Assembly (NCBI GenBank): GCA_005798205.1
Contig: SYKJ01000032.1
Location: 1-6,935 of the forward strand
Length of the DNA stretch: 6,935 nt
Source: Bacteroidota bacterium
GTDB lineage: Bacteria; Bacteroidota; Bacteroidia; Flavobacteriales; Crocinitomicaceae
Reading direction: 5' to 3'
Shown here: piece by piece, positions 1 through 6,935 of the stretch
Layout of the letters: the number at the start of each line of letters is the position of its first letter
Numbering within the stretch: position 1 is the first letter of the stretch
Program-made: the position numbers and the translations under genes
The notes under the pieces: generated by a model
What the model was told of the DNA's origin: nothing
The model's input: the letters and a program-made list of their open reading frames with translations, nothing else
Databases searched by the model: none

Positions 1-71
1 CGATCTAATTGTAGATCCTTTGCCAAAAGAACTGCTTCCTGTGTCGCAGAGCACAATTCAACTTTGACCAT
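1..71 (-). CDS. cutC: CutC family protein, N-terminal fragment (runs off left edge)
   Basis: Only the first 24 codons are in the window; the ATG lies at 71-69 and the frame stays open to base 1. The N-terminus reads MVKVELCSATQ, then EAVLLAKDLQLDR. This matches the opening of CutC proteins, in which a short beta strand with V-E-(V/L)-C is followed by a helix with E/D-A-x-x-A and then D-R-(I/V)-E-L-C. The window ends just where the IELC part would follow. CutC proteins are small cytosolic TIM-barrel proteins historically linked to copper homeostasis; their biochemical activity is not firmly settled. The gene is divergent from the E1 dehydrogenase across a short intergenic gap. No Shine-Dalgarno sequence precedes the ATG, which is normal for Bacteroidota. 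The call rests on very few residues, so the family is likely but not certain. Confidence 0.68.
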   Translation of the reverse strand, partial: MVKVELCSATQEAVLLAKDLQLD

Positions 72-79
72 GTTCAAAT

Positions 80-94
80 AATTTTCTCAAAATT
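80..94. repeat. Short perfect inverted repeat in the divergent intergenic region
   Basis: AATTTT at 80-85 and AAAATT at 89-94 form a perfect 6-base inverted repeat around the spacer CTC. It lies 9 bases upstream of the cutC-like start codon, so it would be in that gene's leader or near its promoter. It could be an operator half-site pair or simply chance in AT-rich DNA. I see nothing that ties it to a known regulator. Confidence 0.2.
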
Positions 95-125
95 CGCAAA
101 TATTCTCTTACAAATGTCTTTTAAG

Positions 126-133
126 TATATTTG
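126..133 (+). promoter_or_regulatory. Candidate Bacteroidota -7 promoter element for the E1 gene
   Basis: TATATTTG matches the TAnnTTTG consensus of the primary sigma factor of Bacteroidota. Transcription would begin a few bases downstream, near 138-141, leaving a leader of roughly 15-20 bases before the ATG at 158. I find no clear TTG-type -33 element at the usual distance upstream, so the promoter call is tentative. If real, it excludes the upstream in-frame TTG at 131 as a start codon, because that TTG is part of the element. Confidence 0.38.
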
Positions 134-157
134 TATTCGATTTTTATTTTCATGATA

Positions 158-2587
158 ATGGAGACACTTAATAATCAAATAGAAGATATTGACTTTGAAA
201 CATTCAAGTCACAAATACTTGCTGATTATCGTCTAGCATGCGAATCGAGAGAAACATCACTTTTAGGACGAAAAGAAGTTTTAAGTGGCAAAGCAAAATT
301 TGGAATTTTTGGCGATGGAAAAGAACTTGCACAGATTGCTTTAGCTAAGCAATTTAAAGATGGAGATTTTCGTTCTGGATACTATCGAGATCAAACAATT
401 ATGATGGCAATTGAACAACTAACAATTGAACAATATTTTGCCAGTTTGTACGCACATACAGATTTAGAATTTGAACCTCAATCAGCAGGAAGACAAATGG
501 GTGGACATTTCTCTACACGAAGTCTAGATAAAAATGGTGATTGGGAAAATTTAATGCAAAAAAAAAATAGCGCCGCAGATATATCGCCCACTGCAGGACA
601 AATGCCTAGATTGCTTGGTTTAGCTTTAGCATCTAAACTTTACAGAAATAATATTGCATTAAGTGAATTTAAGAATTTTAGCAATAAGGGAAATGAGGTT
701 GCATTTGGAACAATTGGTGATGCTTCAACTTCTGAGGGACCTTTTTGGGAAACAATAAATGCAGCAGGAGTTCTACAAGTTCCAATGGTGATGTCAATTT
801 GGGACGATGGTTTTGGAATTTCCGTACCCAGAGAATTTCAAACAACTAAAGGAAGTATCTCCGAGGCACTTGCTGGAATGCAAAGGACAAAAGAAAAAAC
901 AGGTTACGAAATTTTTATCACAAAAGGGTGGGACTATGCGCATCTGTGTGAGACTTATGAAAAAGCTGTTAACCTGGCTCGAACTGAGCATATTCCAGTA
1001 TTAATTCATGTCAAAGAGGTAAATCAACCACAAGGACATTCTACATCAGGTTCACACGAACGCTATAAGTCAGAGGAGCGCTTAAAATGGGAGACTGAAT
1101 TTGACTGTATTCAAAAGTTCAAAGAATGGATTTTAGATTTCAATGTTAATGATCTCAATTTAGCAAATTTAGAAGATTTAGAGAAAATTCAAAACGAGGC
1201 AAAAGACAAAGTGCGAGAAGCCAAGAAAAATGCTTGGAAAGCCTTTAATCTTTCTATGAATAACGATTTAGAAGATCTATTATCAATTCTTACTTTGTTA
1301 GCGGAGGAAAGTCCAAATGGGGTTTTTATAAAAAAAGAAATCGAAGAACTGAAAAAAATAATTGACCCAATTCGAAAAGATACTTTGATTGTTGCCAGAA
1401 AAATTTTACGAATGGTAAGAGCTGAGAATTCTCAGTCAAAAAATAACCTAGCCGCTTGGATTAGCAAAAATATTGATGAAAATTTTGATCGATACAGCTC
1501 ATATCTTTACTCTGAATCTGCAAAATCTGCTTTAAAAATCAATGCTGTTTCCCCTGAATACAGTGATGATGTAATAATGGAAGACGGAAGAATCATTCTT
1601 CGAGATAACTATCGCAAATTATTAGAAAAATACCCTGAAGTATTAGTTTATGGAGAGGACGCCGGGAAAATTGGCGGCGTTAATCAAACGCTAGAGGGAT
1701 TACAGGATCAATTTGGTGATTTACGTGTTTTTGATACAGGAATTCGAGAATGTACAATTATCGGACAAGGAATTGGATTAGCGATGCGCGGATTGCGCCC
1801 AATTGCGGAAATTCAATACTTGGATTACCTTTTGTATGCAATTCAAATTCTCTCTGATGATCTCGCAACCTTACAATACAGAACGAAAGGTGGACAAAAA
1901 GCGCCATTAATTATTAGCACACGAGGTCATCGATTGGAAGGTATTTGGCATAGCGGATCTCCAATGGGAATGATTGTTAATTCTCTCCGTGGTGTCCATG
2001 TCTGCGTTCCTAGAAATATGACAAAAGCTGCTGGCTTTTATAATACATTGTTAGAATCAGATGAGCCAGCACTGGTTATTGAGCCCTTAAACGGCTATAG
2101 AACAAAGGAACGTTTGCCAATTAATTTGGGTGAATTTAGAGAGCCTTTAGGTATTCCAGAAATCACGCGATTGGGAACTGATTTAACTATTGTATCCTAT
2201 GGCTCAACCTTCAATTTATGTGAAATTGCAGTAAATAGCTTGTTTGAAATGGGTATTTCTGTTGAACTAATTGATGTGCAAACACTCTTGCCATTTGACA
2301 TTCATCATGTAATATCAAAATCACTAGAAAAGACAAATCGTTTGTTGTTAGTTGATGAAGATGTAAGTAGTGGTGCAACTGCATTTATGTTAGATAAAAT
2401 ACTTGTTGAACAAAAGGCCTATAATTATTTGGATTCTGCTCCTGAAACACTGAGTGCAAAGGATCATCGCCCAGCATACGGAACAGATGGAGATTATTTT
2501 TCTAAACCAAGTGTTGATGACATTATTGAGAAAGCTTATGGCATTCTTTCTGAGTCAGATCCAATCAAATTTCCAAATTTGTTATAA
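158..2587 (+). CDS. Fused alpha/beta E1 component of a 2-oxoacid (probably branched-chain) dehydrogenase
   Basis: This cytosolic thiamine-diphosphate enzyme decarboxylates a 2-oxoacid and passes the acyl group to the lipoyl arm of an E2 partner. The 809-residue chain joins both E1 subunits. In the alpha half (about 1-350), the diphosphate/Mg site runs from GDASTSEG (187-194) to WDDGFGISVP (215-224), the spacing of the family's GDG...NN motif. GHSTSGSHERY (293-303) corresponds to the alpha active-site loop. A helical linker (about 360-470) leads to the beta half (472-809), with YGEDAG (498-503, carrying the Glu expected to contact the cofactor) and a HSGSP histidine at 598. Length is as expected for the fused form, against about 350-400 plus 330 for separate subunits. 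Odd points are Ala for the last Gly of GDG and Asp for Asn in NN; I recall similar motifs in Bacteroidota fused E1 proteins. I chose ATG 158; ATG 152 (two residues longer) is equally possible, and TTG 131 is unlikely because it overlaps a promoter-like element. E2 and E3 genes are absent here. Substrate assignment as branched-chain is inference; pyruvate or another 2-oxoacid cannot be excluded. Confidence 0.93.
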   Translation: METLNNQIEDIDFETFKSQILADYRLACESRETSLLGRKEVLSGKAKFGIFGDGKELAQIALAKQFKDGDFRSGYYRDQTIMMAIEQLTIEQYFASLYAHTDLEFEPQSAGRQMGGHFSTRSLDKNGDWENLMQKKNSAADISPTAGQMPRLLGLALASKLYRNNIALSEFKNFSNKGNEVAFGTIGDASTSEGPFWETINAAGVLQVPMVMSIWDDGFGISVPREFQTTKGSISEALAGMQRTKEKTGYEIFITKGWDYAHLCETYEKAVNLARTEHIPVLIHVKEVNQPQGHSTSGSHERYKSEERLKWETEFDCIQKFKEWILDFNVNDLNLANLEDLEKIQNEAKDKVREAKKNAWKAFNLSMNNDLEDLLSILTLLAEESPNGVFIKKEIEELKKIIDPIRKDTLIVARKILRMVRAENSQSKNNLAAWISKNIDENFDRYSSYLYSESAKSALKINAVSPEYSDDVIMEDGRIILRDNYRKLLEKYPEVLVYGEDAGKIGGVNQTLEGLQDQFGDLRVFDTGIRECTIIGQGIGLAMRGLRPIAEIQYLDYLLYAIQILSDDLATLQYRTKGGQKAPLIISTRGHRLEGIWHSGSPMGMIVNSLRGVHVCVPRNMTKAAGFYNTLLESDEPALVIEPLNGYRTKERLPINLGEFREPLGIPEITRLGTDLTIVSYGSTFNLCEIAVNSLFEMGISVELIDVQTLLPFDIHHVISKSLEKTNRLLLVDEDVSSGATAFMLDKILVEQKAYNYLDSAPETLSAKDHRPAYGTDGDYFSKPSVDDIIEKAYGILSESDPIKFPNLL
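558..567 (+). repeat. A10 homopolymer inside the E1 coding sequence
   Basis: Ten consecutive A residues encode part of Gln-Lys-Lys-Asn (codons CAA AAA AAA AAT). The reading frame is intact across the tract, with conserved alpha-domain sequence on both sides. Such runs are prone to polymerase slippage and to sequencing length errors. Confidence 0.9.
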
Positions 2588-2591
2588 TTGC

Positions 2592-4394
2592 TTAATTGAT
2601 TGTTAAAGTGTAAGGTAAACGCATCTGAATTCCCGACATTCCCTCTATTTTCTTAAGTTGCCTGTAGTATTCAATAAACTCATTGGGAATAGTATTTTTT
2701 TTGATCTTTAGCTCTTCATTTTCTGTTTCATCTTCAATCAATTCAATGAGTTGAGCAAATGAATCATTTTCTCTAGAGGGATAATAAATTACTTTTGGAT
2801 TTTTCAATTTTGAGGCATTAGTAGCAAATGCAATAGCGTCATTCAATCCACCTAATTGATCTACTAAACCAATATTTAGAGCATCTCTTCCTGTCCAAAC
2901 TCTTCCGCGAGCAATAAAATTCACCTGCTCTTTCGACATTTTTCGACCTTCGGCAACACGCAACAAAAATTGGTCGTAAATTTGATCAACTTCTGTTTGT
3001 GTTATTGCTAATTCCTCTTGAGTTAGCTTTCGATTTGATGAAAGTACAGAATGTTTATTAGTACTTACTCTATCGAATGTGATCCCTAATTTATTTTCAA
3101 GCATTTTTCCAGTGTATGGGATCATACCAAAAACACCTATTGATCCCGTTATTGTGGTTGGCTCAGCGAATATTTTATAAGCTGGACTTGCAATGTAATA
3201 TCCACCGGAGGCAGCAACATCACCCATTGATACAATTACTTTTTTGACTTTATTAGTAAGTGAGACTTCGCGCCATATTTCTTCACTTGCAAGTGCACTA
3301 CCTCCAGGGCTATTGATTCGAAAAACAACAGTTTTTATTGACTCATCAGCTCTAACTTCCTGAAATAACTTACATATTTCCACTGAACTCAATTCATCGC
3401 CGTCAGTTGAAACTACACCTTCAGCTAAAATAACAGCAATTGAAGGATTTTGGTTTTTTGTAAGATCTTGTTCCTCATTAAATGATTTTTTAGCATATTT
3501 TTCAAAATTTTGAAATTCTAGGTCTTCTACCTCTGTTACGCCAACTTTTTTCATTAGAAAATTCATGATTTCATCTCTGTATTTAACTCCGTCTAAAAGA
3601 TTGAAATCTACAGCATCTTCTGCTCTTTGAATTTTTAGTTCATCTGCTATAAGATTCAGGTCACTCACATTCACTTTTCGGTCTGTCGCTATATCATTGC
3701 ACATATCTTCCCACATGGATGTAAGGTATCGAGTTTCTTGCACACGACTCGAATCACTCATACTTGTTAAAAAAAATGGTTCTACAGCACTTTTAAAGTC
3801 GTTATTATTACCTCGAATAATTTCTACTTCTAAATCTAATTTATCCAACATACCTTTTAAATACATCATTTCTCCACCTAATCCAGTAAGTTGAAATGCT
3901 GAGGTTGGAAAACCGAAGGATTCTTTTGCAACAGAACTTATGTAGTATGCTTTTTGCGAGATATATTCGCCAGAATTATAGGAAACAACAAATTTTCCGC
4001 TGGATTGAAAATCTTTTATTGCATTTCTTATTTCACGAGCTGTTGCCATACCGCATTCAACATCAGAGATATCGATAAACAGGCCTTTAATTTTTTTATC
4101 CTCCTTTGCTTTATTTAAACCAAATAATATGTCTGACAACCCAATATTCTTTGTTAATGTTAATGTATTTGGGTCTAATTCAGCATCTGCTTTCTCTAAA
4201 ATTGTTCCTTTTAGTTCCATCTGTAGAATGGTTTTATCCTTTATTGCTAGTGGCTCAGGACCAAAATCACTAAAAGAACCAATTATTCCTCCTAAGATTA
4301 AGAAAAAGAAAATTATTCCAACAATGCTTGCAATAATAATAGCCAATAAACTAGGCCAAAAAACTTTTCCAAATGATACTTTTCCTTCTGTCAT
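2592..4394 (-). CDS. sppA: Signal peptide peptidase SppA, 67K type (protease IV, peptidase family S49)
   Basis: SppA is an inner-membrane serine peptidase that degrades signal peptides left after export, with its catalytic dome on the outer face of the membrane. The protein has 600 residues, close to the 618 of E. coli SppA, so it is the full two-domain form. An N-terminal anchor is clear: Lys-containing residues 1-10, then a hydrophobic segment at about 13-38. The first S49 domain (about 55-270) carries the Lys general base at 201 in FKSAVEPF, matching the catalytic Lys in the E. coli motif YKSAVEPF. The second domain (about 316-525) has the Ser nucleophile at 366 in RINSPGGSALASEE, followed by GDVAASGGYYIA (391-402) and TGSIGVFG (416-423). 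Both members of the Ser/Lys dyad are therefore present. The ATG at 4394 gives the expected short cytoplasmic tail; only an A-rich stretch precedes it, with no Shine-Dalgarno. It starts 18 bases after the stop of the upstream M1 peptidase gene, with no separate promoter seen, so the two are probably one operon. Its stop is 4 bases from that of the convergent E1 gene. Confidence 0.95.
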   Translation of the reverse strand: MTEGKVSFGKVFWPSLLAIIIASIVGIIFFFLILGGIIGSFSDFGPEPLAIKDKTILQMELKGTILEKADAELDPNTLTLTKNIGLSDILFGLNKAKEDKKIKGLFIDISDVECGMATAREIRNAIKDFQSSGKFVVSYNSGEYISQKAYYISSVAKESFGFPTSAFQLTGLGGEMMYLKGMLDKLDLEVEIIRGNNNDFKSAVEPFFLTSMSDSSRVQETRYLTSMWEDMCNDIATDRKVNVSDLNLIADELKIQRAEDAVDFNLLDGVKYRDEIMNFLMKKVGVTEVEDLEFQNFEKYAKKSFNEEQDLTKNQNPSIAVILAEGVVSTDGDELSSVEICKLFQEVRADESIKTVVFRINSPGGSALASEEIWREVSLTNKVKKVIVSMGDVAASGGYYIASPAYKIFAEPTTITGSIGVFGMIPYTGKMLENKLGITFDRVSTNKHSVLSSNRKLTQEELAITQTEVDQIYDQFLLRVAEGRKMSKEQVNFIARGRVWTGRDALNIGLVDQLGGLNDAIAFATNASKLKNPKVIYYPSRENDSFAQLIELIEDETENEELKIKKNTIPNEFIEYYRQLKKIEGMSGIQMRLPYTLTIN

Positions 4395-4412
4395 ACTATT
4401 TTATTTATAATG

Positions 4413-6935
4413 TTAATTTAATATTTGTTTTAGACCTCCTTTGTTAAAAGGATTAAAATTTAAATTAAAACGAATTTGCTTGTCGTAATTTTTAAACAAA
4501 TCTGAGCCCATATTAGCGCTTTGAATAAGTGGAAATGAGACGCTAAAAATCTTAGAAATCCTTATTCCAATTCCAGCATTATACATCGTATTAACCTTTT
4601 CGTCATAAAAAACTCCAAAATCAGCAAAGACCCCAATGATTTTAGGAACAAAGGGGATTTGTGAAAATAAATTAGCGGATGCTAGCCACTTAGAAATAGT
4701 TCCAAAATCAGAGGTGCTAGAGAAATTCCCAAAATTATTCATGCGTTGTTGCGACCACATTCCACTTGTTTGATATCGCCCAAAATTATATTCTTCCAAA
4801 AATAAATCTTGTGCTCCTCTTGCTCCACTCATTGACATGCGGTAATGTGAATTTGCAAATCCAGTTTTGTCTTTGTAAGATATCGTATTTCCTAAATTAG
4901 CTCTTAGTTCAATCCATCTTTTTGATTTATTTTTTAAGAACCGATATTTATAAGAACCCGTCAGAAATGACCTCGCAACATGGTCAGAATTATTCTCTGT
5001 TTGCATGTATTCGCCCCTTAATTTTAAATTAAAAATATGATCACGAAGTTTCACATTGTAAGAATATTGCGCAAAAGCACCAAATTGTTTGTTTATAATT
5101 TTCTTTTGCTCTAATTGAGAAAAAATTGATTGAATAAGGATAGAATGACTTGTAGGTTTTGCTCTTCCACGCTCACCTATATTTGCTGTCCAATAGGGAG
5201 CTATAGCTAAAATTGAACCACTTAAATCGTCTGCTCCAAAATTCTTTAGGGAAAGTCCTAGTCTACTAATTTTTATTGCATTTTTTGGAAGAAAACTATA
5301 GCTAAACTCCGCCATTCCGGCAGCATTTTTTCTATTTACGGAATAATGTGGGGCAACAAAATATTGAAAAGGTTTAAATGGAATACCTAGATTATGGAAT
5401 GCAGCTCCAATTAAAAGACCGTCGTAGAGATTTCCTCCCAAAGAAGGAGTCCAAAATACAGTTGTGTTTTTTGCTTCGTTATCACCAATTAAAAACTCAA
5501 ACTTCAACGGTTCAATTTTTGGAAAAAGAAACTTATTTGTCCAAGTATTATTTCCTCGATTTATTTCAGGAATATCTTTAGAGGCATCAATCGTGAGTCG
5601 AGTAAATTGAGAACGATTTGACTTAATTTCTATCTCTTCCACTCCAGGTTCAAGCCAAACTGTTTCAACTAAGATAGAGTCATTGAATACATTCAGTTCA
5701 ATTGGTCCGGCAACTTGACCTATATTTTTAACTTTAACAAGCGAACCACCCTTACTTGAACGAACGCCTACTATTTTGTAATCGATGTGGTTTGTAGTTT
5801 TTATTAAATCGTCAAACAACCACGATAAATTTTTGCCCGAACTTGTCTCCATTACTTTACGCATATCCTCAGGTTGTGGATGTTTGAACTTCCAAGTTTC
5901 AAAATAATCGTGCATAACCTTGTTAAACAAATCTTCACCGAGGTAATCTTTCAAGTAAAGAAACACCAATCCTGTTTTTTGATACATGATAATACCATAA
6001 TTTATTGAAGTAAAATCTTCTGAGTGTGTTTCAATTGGTTGATCAGCTCCAATTCCCGAAATCACGCGATAAGAAAAATCGCCAACATCGTGATGATCCA
6101 AATCGTCAAAATGAAAGCGACCATTAAGTACCATGTCCGATAATTGTGTATTATTTGGATATTTAGTTTGCATGTAGCGCATTTCATTCAGGGTATTCAT
6201 GCCTTCATCCATCCAACCGTGAACTCGTTCATTGGATCCTAAAATACCATAAAACCAATTGTGACCAACTTCATGTACTATTACAACTTCCAATTCTTCT
6301 TTTGAACTTGCATTACCAATTACAGTAACATTTGGATATTCCATACCTCCACCAGCACTTATTGTACCATCAACAGCAGTAACTTGATTGTAAGGGTAAT
6401 CACCATTCCACAATGAATAATAATAAGTTCCATCGTTAATGTATTCAATAGCATCTTGCCAATACAGGGCGTTATGGGGGACAAACATTGCCCAAGAAGT
6501 AACTTTCTTTTTACCTTGTGGTAATTCTACTTCTCCGCGAAGAACTGCATATCGTTTGTCCGCAAACCAAGCGAAATCATGAACATTAGACTGGGTATAC
6601 CGAATCGTTTTCCATTCATTATCTGAGGGTGGAAAACGAGTTTTTCCACTTCTACCTTGTTTTTGAGATAAATAATCAGGAAGTCTTTTTTGTGATTCCG
6701 CTACCTTTTCGTCAAGAAAAAGTTTTTCACTTTCAGTTTGCAAATCCCCTGTTGCACCAACTACATAATTTTTAGGCAGCGTAATACTAACATCAAAAGA
6801 TCCGAACTCAGAATAAAATTCGCCTTGATTTAAATAAGGCATTTGATTCCACCCATTTTTATCGTAAACAGCTGGTTTTGGATACCATTGTGTAATTTGA
6901 TAAGATTGGCCAATATGACCCAATCGCGATATTTC
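4413..6935 (-). CDS. M1-family zinc metallopeptidase with C-terminal beta-barrel-like region (5' end outside window)
   Basis: The frame is open to the right edge (it begins EISRLGHIGQ), so signal peptide and most of the N-terminal domain are missing; 840 residues are visible. An apparent TTG start at 6923 is internal. Counting from 6923 as residue 1, the gluzincin site is HEVGH (217-221, bases 6275-6261) with the third zinc ligand Glu 240 exactly 18 residues on. Upstream is GGGMEYP (191-197), equivalent to the M1 GAMEN substrate loop, and downstream Tyr 314 in MYQKTG fits the catalytic Tyr. The peptidase domain ends near 375. A small beta-rich domain (about 380-460) follows, then about 365 residues (470-836) of alternating polar and hydrophobic strands with many aromatic residues and Gly/Asn turns, resembling an outer-membrane beta-barrel of the surface-antigen type. 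The chain ends RFNLNFNPFNKGG plus a short tail, not in a terminal Phe. The enzyme is probably an aminopeptidase facing the periplasm or surface and tethered to the outer membrane; substrate is unknown. It lies just upstream of sppA, probably in one operon. Confidence 0.9.
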   Translation of the reverse strand, partial: EISRLGHIGQSYQITQWYPKPAVYDKNGWNQMPYLNQGEFYSEFGSFDVSITLPKNYVVGATGDLQTESEKLFLDEKVAESQKRLPDYLSQKQGRSGKTRFPPSDNEWKTIRYTQSNVHDFAWFADKRYAVLRGEVELPQGKKKVTSWAMFVPHNALYWQDAIEYINDGTYYYSLWNGDYPYNQVTAVDGTISAGGGMEYPNVTVIGNASSKEELEVVIVHEVGHNWFYGILGSNERVHGWMDEGMNTLNEMRYMQTKYPNNTQLSDMVLNGRFHFDDLDHHDVGDFSYRVISGIGADQPIETHSEDFTSINYGIIMYQKTGLVFLYLKDYLGEDLFNKVMHDYFETWKFKHPQPEDMRKVMETSSGKNLSWLFDDLIKTTNHIDYKIVGVRSSKGGSLVKVKNIGQVAGPIELNVFNDSILVETVWLEPGVEEIEIKSNRSQFTRLTIDASKDIPEINRGNNTWTNKFLFPKIEPLKFEFLIGDNEAKNTTVFWTPSLGGNLYDGLLIGAAFHNLGIPFKPFQYFVAPHYSVNRKNAAGMAEFSYSFLPKNAIKISRLGLSLKNFGADDLSGSILAIAPYWTANIGERGRAKPTSHSILIQSIFSQLEQKKIINKQFGAFAQYSYNVKLRDHIFNLKLRGEYMQTENNSDHVARSFLTGSYKYRFLKNKSKRWIELRANLGNTISYKDKTGFANSHYRMSMSGARGAQDLFLEEYNFGRYQTSGMWSQQRMNNFGNFSSTSDFGTISKWLASANLFSQIPFVPKIIGVFADFGVFYDEKVNTMYNAGIGIRISKIFSVSFPLIQSANMGSDLFKNYDKQIRFNLNFNPFNKGGLKQILN

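Noticed and set aside
794..1004. Two 65-codon open frames, one on each strand, inside the E1 gene.
   Set aside because: They overlap the conserved thiamine-diphosphate region of the E1 coding frame, show no recognisable protein features, and are shadows of that gene.
3697..4410. Plus-strand open frames of 60-93 codons opposite sppA, including one covering the anchor region.
   Set aside because: They are antisense to a clear full-length SppA; the hydrophobic or proline-rich appearance is the complement of the sppA membrane segment. No start signals or family resemblance were seen.
4434..4442. AAAGGAGGT on the minus strand, a perfect-looking Shine-Dalgarno sequence upstream of sppA.
   Set aside because: It lies about 39 bases before the sppA ATG, too far to position a ribosome there, and it encodes Lys-Gly-Gly at the end of the M1 peptidase gene. 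No suitable start codon sits at the right distance. It is most likely chance.
5378..5581. A 67-codon plus-strand open frame opposite the M1 peptidase gene.
   Set aside because: It is antisense to the beta-barrel-like coding region and has no recognisable motif or start context.
6921..6923. TTG as the start of the M1 peptidase.
   Set aside because: The frame continues open to base 6935 with residues EISR that fit the family sequence before LGHIGQ, and an M1 enzyme needs an N-terminal domain and export signal upstream. The gene is cut by the window edge.
1..6935. A novel defence, mobile or secondary-metabolite system.
   Set aside because: All coding space is accounted for by recognisable core-type genes in two transcription directions. 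There are no repeats arrays, transposase, integrase, toxin-antitoxin, nuclease or synthase signatures, and no stretch over 300 bases lacks a gene.

Overview
The window looks like an ordinary chromosomal stretch from a member of the Bacteroidota, probably the Flavobacteriales. The evidence is strong AT richness, genes that start without Shine-Dalgarno sequences, a TAnnTTTG-type promoter element, a fused alpha/beta E1 2-oxoacid dehydrogenase of the kind common in that phylum, and an M1 peptidase with a long C-terminal beta-strand-rich extension. The assignment rests on protein and promoter character only. No rRNA, tRNA, mobile element, CRISPR array or phage gene is visible.

Layout from left to right. 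Bases 1-71 hold the first 24 codons of a minus-strand gene whose N-terminus fits the CutC family. A short AT-rich divergent intergenic region (72-157) follows. Bases 158-2587 on the plus strand encode a single-chain thiamine-diphosphate-dependent E1 dehydrogenase with alpha-like and beta-like halves. Only 4 bases separate its stop from the stop of the convergent minus-strand gene sppA (2592-4394), a full-length two-domain membrane-anchored signal peptide peptidase. Eighteen bases upstream of sppA on the same strand ends a large M1-family zinc metallopeptidase gene (4413 to beyond the right edge). Its 5' end is outside the window and its C-terminal third looks like an outer-membrane beta-barrel.

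How the genes relate. The M1 peptidase and sppA are probably co-transcribed leftward and both act in envelope proteolysis: the first likely at the outer membrane or cell surface, the second at the inner membrane on leftover signal peptides. The E1 gene is metabolic (2-oxoacid, probably branched-chain, oxidation); its E2 and E3 partners are not in the window. The CutC-like gene is transcribed away from it.

I do not see a novel multi-gene system. The most interesting item is the M1 peptidase fused to a predicted beta-barrel and its pairing with sppA.
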